From the NCBI RefSeq assembly GCF_003815015.1, contig NZ_RKRE01000003.1, positions 248,001 through 312,000 on the forward strand: a DNA stretch of 64,000 nt. Direction: 5' to 3'. The translations under genes were made by a program, and so were the position numbers. Under the pieces are notes generated by a model. That model was not told the origin of the DNA. It did not search any database and saw nothing but the letters and a program-made list of their open reading frames with translations. The first letter of the stretch is position 1; the number at the start of each line of letters is the position of its first letter. This document shows positions 1 to 8,045 of this stretch, piece by piece. Source of the stretch: Thermodesulfitimonas autotrophica. Lineage in GTDB: Bacteria > Bacillota > Desulfotomaculia > Desulfotomaculales > Ammonificaceae.

Positions 1-90
1 ATTTCGACGGTCAGCCCGGCCCGTCCCATCAGCACCGCGCCGCAGCCGCAGGAACCGCGGGCGAACGGATAGGCGCCGGGAAGCGGTGTT
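1..90. other. Unresolved left edge
   Basis: Two reading frames cross the left edge and I cannot decide between them. On the plus strand an open frame ends at a TAG at 70-72, as expected for the 3' end of an upstream gene. On the minus strand an open frame runs off the edge with a Cys- and Gly-rich stretch (GSCGCGAVLMG) that also looks protein-like. Both have GC-rich third positions. Neither is recognised. Confidence 0.2.
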
Positions 91-1362
91 TTGGGCGTGG
101 TGCGGGACCTGAAGCTGCTGGCGGCGGAAACGCTTGAAGCGGTAAAGTCGCTGTGGTGCCGCATCGATAACCTGGCGCTTGAGAACCAGCGCCGGGTGCT
201 GGCGGCTTATCACGCGGCACGCGTCAGCGACTTTCATTTGCGCGGCTCGACCGGCTACGGCTACGGGGACGCGGGGCGCGAGGCGCTCGAAGCCGTTTAC
301 GCGGCGGTTTTCGGCGGGGCGGCGGCGCTGGTCCGGCCCCAGATCGTCTCCGGCACGCACGCCTTATCACTCTGCCTCTACGGGGTTTTGCGGCCGGGTG
401 ACGAGTTAGTGTCGGTGCAGGGCAAACCTTACGACACTCTGGAGAAGGTGATTTCCGGCGCGCCCGGGGCGCTCGCCGAATGGGGGGTGCGCTACACGCA
501 GGTTGAGCCGCTACCCGACGGTTCCGTAGACGAGGGGGCGGTGGCCCGCGCGCTGGCGCGGCGGCCCCGGGCGGTGTTGCTCCAGCGCTCCGGAGGCTAC
601 TCTTGGCGGCGCGGGCTGCGCCTGCAGCAGATTGGGGCGCTGGTTAAGCTGGTCAAGGAGATCAGCCCTGCGACGGTGGTCATCGTGGACAACTGTTACG
701 GCGAGTTCGTGGAAGAGGCGGAACCCCCTGCGGTCGGCGCGGACCTCTGCGCTGGCTCCCTCATCAAAAACCCGGGCGGCGGTATTGCCCCCACCGGCGG
801 TTACGTGGTCGGGCGCGAAGAGCTGGTCGAGTTGGCGGCGAGCCGGCTCACCGCTCCCGGGCTGGGGCGGTCGGTGGGGCCCACGCTTGACTGCCAGCGC
901 CTCTTCCTCCAGGGCTTTTTCCTGGCGCCCCATTTTGTGGCCGAGGCGCTCAAGGGCGCGGTTTTCGCGGCGCATTTTTTCGCGCGGCTCGGCTTTGAGG
1001 TTCTCCCCCGCTTTGACGAGCCGCGCAGCGACATCGTGCAGGGCATTCGCCTCGGCTCCCCGGAAAAGCTCCTGGCCTTCTGCCGGGCGATCCAGGCTAC
1101 CTCGCCAGTTGACGCCCACGTCCGTCCTGAAGGCGGGCCGCTTCCCGGTTATCAGGATGCGGTGGTGATGGCCGCCGGCACCTTTATCCAGGGCGCCTCC
1201 CTCGAGTTTACCGCGGACGCCCCGGTGCGGGAGCCGTACGCGGTATACCTGCAGGGCGGGCTCTCTAAGGAGCACGTGATTTTAGGGGTCATCGCGGCGG
1301 CAGAAGCGGTTCTGGACGACGGGTTCCCCTCTACCGGCGATCATCCCCTTTTCCCGTTGTAG
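91..1362 (+). CDS. Methionine gamma-lyase family protein (PLP-dependent)
   Basis: A 423-residue fold-type I pyridoxal-phosphate enzyme of the methionine gamma-lyase / 'aluminium resistance protein' family (B. subtilis YnbB type), expected to be cytosolic and to act on a sulfur amino acid; the true substrate is not known for most members. Seen: an N-terminal GSTGYGYGD segment, the ligand-binding stretch VSGTHALSL near residue 87, and the presumed Schiff-base lysine in SLIKNPGGG near residue 229. Length matches the family. The TTG start at 91 follows a GGGAAG-like ribosome site; the GTG codons at 97 and 100 are alternatives. It converges on the minus-strand gene at 1341 with a 22-bp overlap. 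The family call is firm, the reaction is inferred. Confidence 0.88.
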   Translation: MGVVRDLKLLAAETLEAVKSLWCRIDNLALENQRRVLAAYHAARVSDFHLRGSTGYGYGDAGREALEAVYAAVFGGAAALVRPQIVSGTHALSLCLYGVLRPGDELVSVQGKPYDTLEKVISGAPGALAEWGVRYTQVEPLPDGSVDEGAVARALARRPRAVLLQRSGGYSWRRGLRLQQIGALVKLVKEISPATVVIVDNCYGEFVEEAEPPAVGADLCAGSLIKNPGGGIAPTGGYVVGREELVELAASRLTAPGLGRSVGPTLDCQRLFLQGFFLAPHFVAEALKGAVFAAHFFARLGFEVLPRFDEPRSDIVQGIRLGSPEKLLAFCRAIQATSPVDAHVRPEGGPLPGYQDAVVMAAGTFIQGASLEFTADAPVREPYAVYLQGGLSKEHVILGVIAAAEAVLDDGFPSTGDHPLFPL

Positions 1363-2240
1363 AGAGCGGCCAGCCCCTCGCGCAGCCCTGCCGGCTTAAA
1401 CCCGAACTCTTTTTCCACGCTGTCCGGAGCGGTTACGCTGCTACAACCCATCTGCTTCAGTTCGACCGCGGTAACGGGCGGGTCGGGAAGGAGCTTTTCC
1501 ATCACGGGAACCACCAAACGCAGGAGGCAGACGGGCACGGGAATTTTGAGGCGCCGGAGCTTTTTCGCGGCGAGAAAGATGTCCAGCATCTCCCGGTAGG
1601 TGAGGTGTTCCGGCCCGCCGAGGTCGATAGTCCGCCGGATGGTGCGCGGGTCTTCAAGGGCCAAACGAACGCAGCGGGCGACATCCGCGGCGGCAACCGG
1701 CTGAAAGAGCGTCTTGCTGGCGGGATAGAAGACGAAAGGCGGCGGGGAGAAGCGCACCGATTGCTCCATCCGGTCGAAGAAGCCGAAGCCGGGCCCGAAA
1801 ACCACTGACGGCCGGAGAATCGTCCACGCCAGGCTGCTGTTCCGGACGATCTCCTCCGCTTCCCACTTGGAGTGGGCGTAGCGGTAGGCCGGCCCGGGCT
1901 TCACGCCGAGCGCGCTCATATGGATGAAGCGCCGTGCACCGGCTGCGGTGGCTGCCCGGACGACGTTCGCGGTTCCCGCCACGTTTATCTGCCGGAAGGT
2001 GGCGGCGCCCCGCTCCCGGATGATGGCGACGAGGTGCACCACCCCTGCGCAGCCGGCTGCCGCGCGCTGGAGCGAGGGGTAGTCGGTGACGTCGCCAGGC
2101 GCGAACGCGGGGCCATCCCCTAAGACAAAACGGGCTTTGGCGGGATCGCGCACGAGGCAGCGCACCGCGAAGCCGTTTTGCAGGAGTTCCTGGACCACGG
2201 CCCGGCCCACAAGTCCCGTGCCACCGGTTACCAGGATCAC
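1341..2240 (-). CDS. NAD(P)-binding epimerase-like protein (complex I NDUFA9-like family)
   Basis: A 299-residue extended short-chain dehydrogenase. The start carries the Rossmann motif TGGTGLVGRAV. A YAHSK segment near residue 122 supplies the YxxxK pair of this superfamily. The overall pattern matches the NDUFA9-like atypical SDRs of bacteria, which often act in quinone, hopanoid or sugar-nucleotide chemistry or have no assigned substrate. It is cytosolic with no signal peptide. The gene is convergent with the methionine gamma-lyase gene and lies 130 bp downstream of thioredoxin reductase on the same strand, so it may be the last gene of that transcript. The exact reaction is unknown. Confidence 0.82.
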   Translation of the reverse strand: MILVTGGTGLVGRAVVQELLQNGFAVRCLVRDPAKARFVLGDGPAFAPGDVTDYPSLQRAAAGCAGVVHLVAIIRERGAATFRQINVAGTANVVRAATAAGARRFIHMSALGVKPGPAYRYAHSKWEAEEIVRNSSLAWTILRPSVVFGPGFGFFDRMEQSVRFSPPPFVFYPASKTLFQPVAAADVARCVRLALEDPRTIRRTIDLGGPEHLTYREMLDIFLAAKKLRRLKIPVPVCLLRLVVPVMEKLLPDPPVTAVELKQMGCSSVTAPDSVEKEFGFKPAGLREGLAALYNGKRG

Positions 2241-2370
2241 GGGTAACCCCCCCCTTTTTAAATAGGCCCGGTTGGGGCCAACACCAGCGGCCGCTGCCGC
2301 CTGTTTCCCTCCCGCGCGCCCGTTTCACGGGACAACCCTTTTCTCGCGCGGCGCGGGTGGCCCGGGAGGG

Positions 2371-3312
2371 CTATTGCTGCGGCGACCAGTAGGGTTTCGT
2401 CAGGTCCGTAAAAGCCGCGAGCGCTGCGGTGGCCCCCTCGCTTACCGCGGTGACGATCTGCCGGACACCGCCGGTCACGTCTCCCGCGGCGTAAACGCGG
2501 GGGATGTTTGTCCGGCCGCTCCGGTCAACCACAATAAAGCCGTCAGCAAGCGCCACACCGATGCTGGCTGCCAGCTCCGTGTTCGGCTTTTCCCCGATGG
2601 CGATGAAGACGCCGTCGGTGCGGATTTCCCGCGTTGTTCCCTCTTTCAGGTTCTTCACCAGGACGCCGGTGACCGCTTCGTCCCCGCGGATTTCTTCCAC
2701 CACGCTGTTCCAGAGAACCGGGATCGCTTCGCGTTTCACCGCTTCCTTTAGGTGGTGCTCCGCGCGGAACTCGTCCCGCCGGTGGATGAGCGTCACTTCG
2801 CAACCCAGGCTTTTCAGGTAGAGCGCGTCGGTTAAAGCGGCGTTCCCGCCGCCGACCACGACGACCGCCTTATTTCTGAAGAAAAAGCCGTCGCAGACGG
2901 CGCAGTAGCTCACGCCGCGCCCGGAAAAGGCTGCCTCCCCGGGAACGCCGAGCTGCCGCGGGCCGGCGCCGGTAGCGAAGAGGAGGGCCCGGGCCGTGTA
3001 ACGGTCACGGTCGGTGACGACCGTGATAATCTCGCCCGTGTTGATCGCCTTAACTTCTTCGCCTTCCTTAATGGGGACGTAGTTGCGGGCATGGGCGGCT
3101 AACTTTTCCGCTAATTCCCAGCCGGCGATTTTGGGGAAGCCCGGGTAGTTTTCCACTGCCGGGATCGCGAGAACCTGCCCCCCGGCCGCCCCTTTGTCGA
3201 TGATCACCGCTTTAAGTCCGCTCCGCGCGGCGTAGATGCCGGCGGCAAGCCCCGCCGGGCCCGCACCGATAATGAGCAGGTCAAACGCCGTTTCCTTTTC
3301 CGTTCCGGTCAC
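2371..3312 (-). CDS. trxB: Thioredoxin reductase
   Basis: An FAD/NADPH flavoprotein that reduces thioredoxin. The 313-residue product has the FAD-binding GAGPAGLAAG near the N-terminus, the redox-active CAVC near residue 145, the NADPH-binding GGGNAALTDAL, and a C-terminal FAD motif with AAGDVTGG. I place the start at the GTG at 3312, which has a GGAGGG ribosome site 8 bases upstream. An upstream ATG at 3348 has none and would deepen the overlap with the nitrilase-like gene. Even with the shorter start the two genes overlap by about 32 bp, so they are probably translated from one message. Confidence 0.93.
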   Translation of the reverse strand: MTGTEKETAFDLLIIGAGPAGLAAGIYAARSGLKAVIIDKGAAGGQVLAIPAVENYPGFPKIAGWELAEKLAAHARNYVPIKEGEEVKAINTGEIITVVTDRDRYTARALLFATGAGPRQLGVPGEAAFSGRGVSYCAVCDGFFFRNKAVVVVGGGNAALTDALYLKSLGCEVTLIHRRDEFRAEHHLKEAVKREAIPVLWNSVVEEIRGDEAVTGVLVKNLKEGTTREIRTDGVFIAIGEKPNTELAASIGVALADGFIVVDRSGRTNIPRVYAAGDVTGGVRQIVTAVSEGATAALAAFTDLTKPYWSPQQ

Positions 3313-4162
3313 CTGAACATCCCTCCGCAGCACTTTTTTCTGCCGCAAGCGGCAGCTTTTGCCGGATATTTTTGAGGTATTCGCGGTCGATTTCCGCCGT
3401 GAGGATGGTTTCCTCCGGCCCGGCGCGGGCGATAACTTCTGCCCAGGGGCTCACCACCATCGAGTGACCGAAGGCCACGTAAGGGGCAGCCGGGTTGCGG
3501 GCTGGCGCTGCCCCCACCGTATAGATCTGGTTATCCACCGCGCGGGCCCGGAGTAAGAGCTCCCAGTGGGCCGGGCCGGTAATCATGTTGAAAGCTCCGG
3601 GGATCACAATAACCTCTGCCCCGCGGCGGGCCATCTCCCGGAAAAAGGCGGGGAAGCGGATGTCGAAGCAGATCGCCACCCCGATGGTTCCGAGGGCGGT
3701 GGAAAAAACCGTTGGCCCGCTTCCGGCGCTTAAGGTGGCGGATTCCCGGAAGGAAAAGCCGCCGGGAAGGTCGACGTCGAAGAGGTGGACTTTGCGGTGG
3801 CGGGCGATGAGCTTCCCTTCGGGATCGAAGACAAAGGAGGCGTTGTAAAGCCTGTCACCCTCTCGCTCGGGGATGCTGCCGCCGACGAGGTAGAGCCGCT
3901 CCTCCCGTGCCGCCTGGCTGAGCATTTGTAGGGCTTCACCGCCGGGGTAGCTTTCCGCGTAACGGGGAAAGAGTTCGGCGGCGTAGGGGCAGACGAACAT
4001 TTCCGGCAGAGCCACAAGTTCTGCTCCCCGCCGGGCGGCGCGGTGGACGAGTTCCCTGGCCCGCGCAAGGTTTTCCCGCTTATCATGACGCACGTCGAGC
4101 TGACAGACCGCCACGCGGAACCGCGACGGGGGTTTTGCGGCCATCCTTCCCGCTCCCTGCAT
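3281..4162 (-). CDS. Carbon-nitrogen hydrolase (nitrilase superfamily, omega-amidase-like)
   Basis: A 293-residue cytosolic C-N hydrolase. The catalytic triad is visible: Glu in ALPEMF near residue 58, Lys in RHRKVHLFD near residue 122, and Cys in GVAICFDIRFP near residue 163. The HLFDVD and FDIRFP motifs point to the Nit2/omega-amidase branch, which hydrolyses alpha-ketoglutaramate or related amides, but the substrate cannot be fixed from sequence. It is the first gene of a minus-strand group with trxB and the NDUFA9-like gene, all facing away from the DUF2148 gene at 4296. Confidence 0.87.
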   Translation of the reverse strand: MQGAGRMAAKPPSRFRVAVCQLDVRHDKRENLARARELVHRAARRGAELVALPEMFVCPYAAELFPRYAESYPGGEALQMLSQAAREERLYLVGGSIPEREGDRLYNASFVFDPEGKLIARHRKVHLFDVDLPGGFSFRESATLSAGSGPTVFSTALGTIGVAICFDIRFPAFFREMARRGAEVIVIPGAFNMITGPAHWELLLRARAVDNQIYTVGAAPARNPAAPYVAFGHSMVVSPWAEVIARAGPEETILTAEIDREYLKNIRQKLPLAAEKSAAEGCSGDRNGKGNGV

Positions 4163-4238
4163 TTTCGTATGAGAGGTTAATTCGCGCCTTCCTTTTTATT
4201 TCCTGCCGGCAGGTGGATTATACCCTGCTTGCTGGCCC

Positions 4239-4267
4239 TTGACAAACGGGTCGCTACCGGCTAATCT
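4239..4267 (+). promoter_or_regulatory. Sigma-A type promoter of the DUF2148 gene
   Basis: Perfect -35 TTGACA at 4239-4244, a 17-bp spacer, and TAATCT at 4262-4267. The TTG of the -35 box is also the most upstream in-frame start, so the longest reading frame is too long. Confidence 0.75.
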
Positions 4268-4295
4268 TTTGGAAAAAATGGCGAGGGAGAAGCGC

Positions 4296-4826
4296 GTGGA
4301 AGAGATTGTGGCGCAGGTGGCCGGCTTCATGACGCTGGCGGCAAAAACGGCGCCGAAGTCGCTCGGGCAGGATTACCTGGTCACCCATACCCTCACCGGT
4401 GAAGCGGTAGGCCGCCTGGCCGACGCGATGGTGGCCTACGGGCGCGAGACCGGGAAGAAGGATTTCGACCGGGACGGGGAGAGTGTCCGCCGTGCCGCCG
4501 CCGTTTTCCTCATCGGGCTAAAGGAGGCGAAACCCTTGGGGCTTAACTGCGGTGCCTGCGGCTTTACGCGCTGCGAGGATGCGGCGCCGCACGCGGGCCC
4601 GGAGTTCCGGGGGCCGCAGTGCTTCTGGCGGGCGATGGACATGGGCATTGCGCTCGGTTCGGCCGTGAAAACCGCGGCGCTTTTCAACGTCGATAACCGG
4701 GTGATGTACCGCGCTGGCGTGGTGGCGCGGCGTCTCGGGCTCATCGACGCCGACGTTGTACTCGGGGTGCCGCTCGCGGCCACCGGGAAGAATATCTTTT
4801 TCGACCGGGTGCCGCAGAAAGAGTAA
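4296..4826 (+). CDS. DUF2148 ferredoxin-like domain protein
   Basis: A small protein of the DUF2148 family, found mainly in anaerobes and annotated as containing a ferredoxin-like domain. Seen: a cysteine motif NCGACGFTRCEDA (C-x2-C-x4-C) and a fourth Cys in GPQCFWRAMDMGIALGSAV, enough for an iron-sulfur cluster; function is unknown. The reading frame is open from 4239, but a strong promoter occupies 4239-4267. I therefore prefer the GTG at 4296, which has AGGGAG 6 bases upstream and gives 176 residues beginning VEEIVAQ. The ATG at 4278 is the alternative and would make the message almost leaderless. It appears to be a single-gene transcript. Confidence 0.8.
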   Translation: MEEIVAQVAGFMTLAAKTAPKSLGQDYLVTHTLTGEAVGRLADAMVAYGRETGKKDFDRDGESVRRAAAVFLIGLKEAKPLGLNCGACGFTRCEDAAPHAGPEFRGPQCFWRAMDMGIALGSAVKTAALFNVDNRVMYRAGVVARRLGLIDADVVLGVPLAATGKNIFFDRVPQKE

Positions 4827-4830
4827 GGGA

Positions 4831-4888
4831 GACCGCTCTGCGTGTCGGGCCGGAACGAGCGGCTGGGCCCGCACGACGGAAAGCGGTC
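4831..4888 (+). terminator. Imperfect long hairpin after the DUF2148 gene
   Basis: GACCGCT at 4831-4837 pairs with AGCGGTC at 4882-4888, and GC-rich inner arms extend the stem imperfectly. There is no T-run, so it is either a weak terminator or a processing hairpin before the cobalamin leader. Confidence 0.35.
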
Positions 4889-4920
4889 AGTGACAACCAT
4901 CACCTTAAATAAAGTTTCCA

Positions 4921-5107
4921 CAGCAGGTGCCCCGCCCAGCACGCAGACTTGGTGGGTGCTGGTGGGGGAGAATAGGGAAGTCCGGTGCAAGTCCGGCGCG
5001 GTCCCGCCACTGTAACGGGGAGCCAGACCGCAAGAGAGGCCACTGGTTAAAAGCCGGGAAGGCAGCGGTTCAGGGTGATGATCCGAAGCCAGGAGACCTG
5101 CCTGCTG
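4921..5107 (+). promoter_or_regulatory. Cobalamin (B12) riboswitch
   Basis: The core carries the class hallmarks: GGGAAGTCCGGTGCAAGTCC, then GGTCCCGCCACTGTAACGGG, and the B12 box GCCAGGAGACCTGCC. The closing stem P1 is perfect, CAGCAGG at 4921-4927 with CCTGCTG at 5101-5107. It lies about 160 bp upstream of cobT and should repress it when adenosylcobalamin is abundant. Confidence 0.93.
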
Positions 5108-5155
5108 TGCGCTCAGCTCCGGCGTGGCACCGGGGTCCGGCCTTGGATGATGGCA

Positions 5156-5186
5156 AAGTCCACGGCAGCGTGGGCTTTTGTTTTTT
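5156..5186 (+). terminator. Riboswitch expression-platform terminator
   Basis: AAGTCCACG at 5156-5164 pairs with CGTGGGCTT at 5169-5177 (one G-U), followed by a T-rich run to 5186. It lies between the B12 aptamer and cobT, where a ligand-dependent intrinsic terminator is expected. Confidence 0.8.
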
Positions 5187-5267
5187 AGTTCTCCCCGGCC
5201 GCAGGCGCGGCTTAAGCGTGGGCGTGTTGCGGTCGTCAGCGCTAAATTTTAAGCGGAGGTGGTTTGC

Positions 5268-6332
5268 GTGCTTCTTTCCCAGACTATCGCGGCCATCGGG
5301 GAACTTAACCGGGAAGCGATGGCGCAGGCGCAGGCGCGGGTGGACAGCCTGCTTAAACCCCCGGGGAGCCTGGGGCGGTTGGAGGAGTTGGCGGTGCAGC
5401 TCGCCGGGATTACCGGGCGCCCCGCCCCGGAGATCAGAGCGAAGAGCGTGATCGTGATGGCGGGCGACCACGGCGTCGTCGCGGAGGGGGTGAGTGGGGC
5501 GCCGCAGGAGATCACCTATCAGATCCTGCCGCGCTTCCTTGACGGCACCGGCGGCATCGGGGTTCTGGGCCGCCACGTAGGTGCAAAGGTGGTGGTCGTG
5601 GATATCGGTGTAGCGCGAGAGGTTACGTGGCCGGGGGTTTTGGTGCGGAAGGTCCGGCCCGGTACGGGAAACATCGCGCGCGGGCCGGCGATGACGCGGG
5701 AAGAGGCGGTGCGCGCGGTGGAAACCGGCATCGAAATCGCGCAGGAAGAGATTGCGCAGGGCGCCGACCTTCTTGCGACGGGCGACATGGGCATCGGCAA
5801 CACCACACCCTCGAGCGCCATTCTCTGCGCGCTGGCGGGAATTCCGGTGGCGGAGGCGGTAGGCAGAGGAACGATGGTGAACGACGCGGTGCTGGCCCGC
5901 AAGCGGGCAGTGGTGGCGGAAGCCCTGCGGGTGAACCGCCCGGACCCGGCAGACCCGCTTGACGTGCTGGCAAAAGTCGGGGGGCTGGAAATCGCGGGCT
6001 TAGCGGGAGTAATCCTCGGCGCTGCGGCCCGGCGGGTTCCCGTGCTGCTGGACGGTTTTATCACCGGCGCGGCCGCGCTGGTTGCGGCTGGTCTCTGCCC
6101 GCGGGCGAAAGACTTTATGATCGCCTCCCACCTTTCTGAAGAGCGGGCGCACCGCCATATGCTCGCGGCGCTGGGGCTCAAACCTTTACTTGACATGAAC
6201 CTGCGGCTCGGCGAAGGCACGGGGGCGGCGCTGGCGATGCCGGTGGTCGAGGCGGCGGCGAAGATCCTGAGAGAGATGGCGACCTTCGGCGAGGCCGGGG
6301 TGAGTGACATGGAGCGGGATAAGCTTTTGTAA
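5268..6332 (+). CDS. cobT: Nicotinate-nucleotide--dimethylbenzimidazole phosphoribosyltransferase
   Basis: CobT makes alpha-ribazole phosphate from nicotinate mononucleotide and 5,6-dimethylbenzimidazole, the lower-ligand activation step of cobalamin assembly in the cytosol. The 354-residue product has LKPPGSLGRLEELA near the N-terminus, VMAGDHGVV, the TGDMGIGNTT substrate-binding loop, and a C-terminal LRLGEGTGAALA with the catalytic Glu region. The GTG at 5268 has GGAGG 8 bases upstream, so I prefer it to the GTG at 5259. It stands alone behind its riboswitch and is closed by a strong terminator; no other corrinoid gene is in the window. Confidence 0.95.
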   Translation: MLLSQTIAAIGELNREAMAQAQARVDSLLKPPGSLGRLEELAVQLAGITGRPAPEIRAKSVIVMAGDHGVVAEGVSGAPQEITYQILPRFLDGTGGIGVLGRHVGAKVVVVDIGVAREVTWPGVLVRKVRPGTGNIARGPAMTREEAVRAVETGIEIAQEEIAQGADLLATGDMGIGNTTPSSAILCALAGIPVAEAVGRGTMVNDAVLARKRAVVAEALRVNRPDPADPLDVLAKVGGLEIAGLAGVILGAAARRVPVLLDGFITGAAALVAAGLCPRAKDFMIASHLSEERAHRHMLAALGLKPLLDMNLRLGEGTGAALAMPVVEAAAKILREMATFGEAGVSDMERDKLL

Positions 6333-6357
6333 CGTTGCCCGCCCTTCCGAAAGCAAA

Positions 6358-6396
6358 AGCAGCGGCCCTGTTGTGGGGGCCGCTGCTCCTCTTTTT
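6358..6396 (+). terminator. Intrinsic terminator of cobT
   Basis: A 10-bp perfect stem, AGCAGCGGCC at 6358-6367 and GGCCGCTGCT at 6378-6387, is followed by CCTCTTTTT. It sits between the convergent cobT and fructose-bisphosphate aldolase/phosphatase genes. Confidence 0.88.
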
Positions 6397-6426
6397 CTAG
6401 ATAATAGCTTTCTAGATAGCTGCGAG

Positions 6427-7575
6427 TTAGCTTTCTGCCTTTTGCTTTTCCTGTTCGGCCTTGGCCTTTTGGGCTTTAAGCATCCGGAGGTCAATGAACC
6501 GGTCTTTGAGCTTCTTCATCACCATCGGCATCGTGGTGTACTCCATTTCGTCAAGATGGAGCCGGTGTGGTTCGAAGGGACCGAGGTGGCGCATGTAATC
6601 GGCGATCAGGTTGCAGAGGTTGCGCGCCCGGTCGAAGGCCGGGTCGTCGAAGAGGTCCTGCGGTCCGACGAGCCGCCCGTTGGCTAACTGGAAGCCGAGC
6701 GCCACCACCCGCGGCGGGCCGTCAAAGCGCGTGGGCGTCGCTTGCCGGAGACCTACCGGCATCAGCGGGCCGCTGTGCGACCCCCGCATCCAGCCCGAAA
6801 CCAGGTGCGGGTGGGCGAAGGGCTCTAAAACCTCGCCTAGCGCCGGGTAGCCGCTCTGGCACCGGACGATACAGACCGGGTCATCCTTACCCACGTAGCG
6901 CCCCGCCATAAGGTTGAGCCGCTGCGTGCTGGAAACGGCCGCGATCTGCCCGGTATCCTTGTGGAAAATCCGTTTGATCGCGTAGCGGCCGGGCGCACCG
7001 ATGAAGACCAGCATATCGTAGATGTCTTCGGGGGCGTGGAACATGATCTTTTTGTCTTCGATAAGGTCGCGCACCTCAAAAACAAAGCCGTTGTGCATTT
7101 TGGGGTCGATTACCAGGCCGATGGTATTGAACGGGTCGGCGAACATCTTGTAAAGGGGATAGTTCCACGCGCCGGGCTCCGTCTTGTCCGCCATGAAGAT
7201 AACAATCGGCTCGCTTTCGCGCTCCTCGACTTCCATTTCGGCCACGCCCGGCCCTAGGCCCTTGATATTACCCGAGAAAGCGTCAGCCAGGAGGTCCTGC
7301 CCGGCGCCGTAGAGCTTGAGCTTTTTCGCCACCTCCGTGCAGGCAACAAAGGTATCCCAGGCGAGCTGGTGGATCTCTCCGTTGTTGCGGCCGAGTTCGT
7401 GGGTGAGAATAAGGTTGATGTCATCCCCCACGTGGGTCACGTGGAAATCTATCAGTAACGGGCTGCCCGAGAGCACGCCCCGTGCTTTTTCTAACAGCTC
7501 CGGATGAACGCTTGAGTGACCGACATAACCGCCAACGTCTGCTTTGATTACCGAAACCGTAACCTTTCTACCCAT
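6427..7575 (-). CDS. fbp: Fructose-1,6-bisphosphate aldolase/phosphatase (archaeal type, class V)
   Basis: A 382-residue bifunctional enzyme that condenses triose phosphates and dephosphorylates the product to fructose 6-phosphate, making the upper gluconeogenic path effectively one-way. The N-terminus VTVSVIKADVGGYVGHSS, the metal-binding HVGDDINLIL, the Schiff-base region around YPLYKMFADPFNT, and GWMRGSHSGPLMPV all match the family. A Lys/Glu-rich tail follows residue 365. The family belongs to archaea and deep-branching or thermophilic bacteria such as Moorella, which supports an autotrophic or gluconeogenic anaerobe. The ATG has GGGAGGAG upstream. It is monocistronic as far as can be seen. 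Confidence 0.95.
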   Translation of the reverse strand: MGRKVTVSVIKADVGGYVGHSSVHPELLEKARGVLSGSPLLIDFHVTHVGDDINLILTHELGRNNGEIHQLAWDTFVACTEVAKKLKLYGAGQDLLADAFSGNIKGLGPGVAEMEVEERESEPIVIFMADKTEPGAWNYPLYKMFADPFNTIGLVIDPKMHNGFVFEVRDLIEDKKIMFHAPEDIYDMLVFIGAPGRYAIKRIFHKDTGQIAAVSSTQRLNLMAGRYVGKDDPVCIVRCQSGYPALGEVLEPFAHPHLVSGWMRGSHSGPLMPVGLRQATPTRFDGPPRVVALGFQLANGRLVGPQDLFDDPAFDRARNLCNLIADYMRHLGPFEPHRLHLDEMEYTTMPMVMKKLKDRFIDLRMLKAQKAKAEQEKQKAES

Positions 7576-7722
7576 CTGCTTTCTCCTCCCCCAAGCTTAA
7601 AAAGTGATAAACTAATTCTATGAATATGAGGTTTATTCCTCCTCAATTAGCGCCTTTTGCAGATTTTTTTCCGGGCTATCCGGGGGCCGAAGGAGGATAG
7701 CCGCCTGAGGCCGGAAGAAAAG

Positions 7723-7752
7723 AAAAAGGGACTATATGGGAGAGATAGCCCC
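7723..7752 (-). terminator. Terminator downstream of tRNA-Val
   Basis: Read on the minus strand, GGGGCTAT pairs with ATAGTCCC (one G-U) around a 9-base loop and is followed directly by TTTTTC. This fits termination of the tRNA-Val transcript before the fructose-bisphosphate gene. Confidence 0.75.
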
Positions 7753-7766
7753 TTTTACTCCTAAAA

Positions 7767-7841
7767 TGGTGGGCGCGGGAGGTTTCGAACCTCCGACCTC
7801 GTGAATGTGAGTCACGCGCTCTCCCCCTGAGCTACGCGCCC
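7767..7841 (-). tRNA. tRNA-Val (anticodon CAC)
   Basis: A 75-nt cloverleaf on the minus strand. The acceptor stem GGGCGCG pairs with CGCGCCC, the anticodon stem is CGTGA/TCACG around loop CTCACAT (anticodon CAC, codon GUG), the T arm contains GTTCGAAAC, and CCA is encoded. Confidence 0.96.
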
Positions 7842-7849
7842 TTGCTTTT

Positions 7850-7879
7850 ATTCTACTATAAAAGCTCCGGGAAAAGCAA
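7850..7879 (-). promoter_or_regulatory. Probable promoter of tRNA-Val
   Basis: On the minus strand TTGCTT (plus 7874-7879), an 18-bp spacer and TAGAAT (plus 7850-7855) lie just upstream of the tRNA 5' end at 7841. Confidence 0.5.
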
Positions 7880-8045
7880 CTGGAAATAACGCAACTTCTC
7901 TCTGGTTGCTGTCTCTATAGTGTTCACAGGAAAAGCGGGTTATGAGCCGTCTTGCCTGCGGCCCCACTCCCGAAGAATGTCGTTTACGGCCAAGGTATTT
8001 TATAGTATATTTTAAACAGATAGCCGGTTATTGAAAGGGTTGCTT

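Noticed and set aside
4239-4295. TTG at 4239 as start of the DUF2148 gene
   Set aside because: It is the -35 box of a strong promoter with a proper -10 at 4262.
5519-6310. A 263-codon minus-strand frame
   Set aside because: Antisense to cobT; Ser/Ala/Pro-rich with no family match.
7672-7702. GGCTATCC/GGATAGCC dyad as a terminator
   Set aside because: The T-run lies before it on the plus strand and reads as A on the minus strand, so it fits no intrinsic terminator; role unknown.
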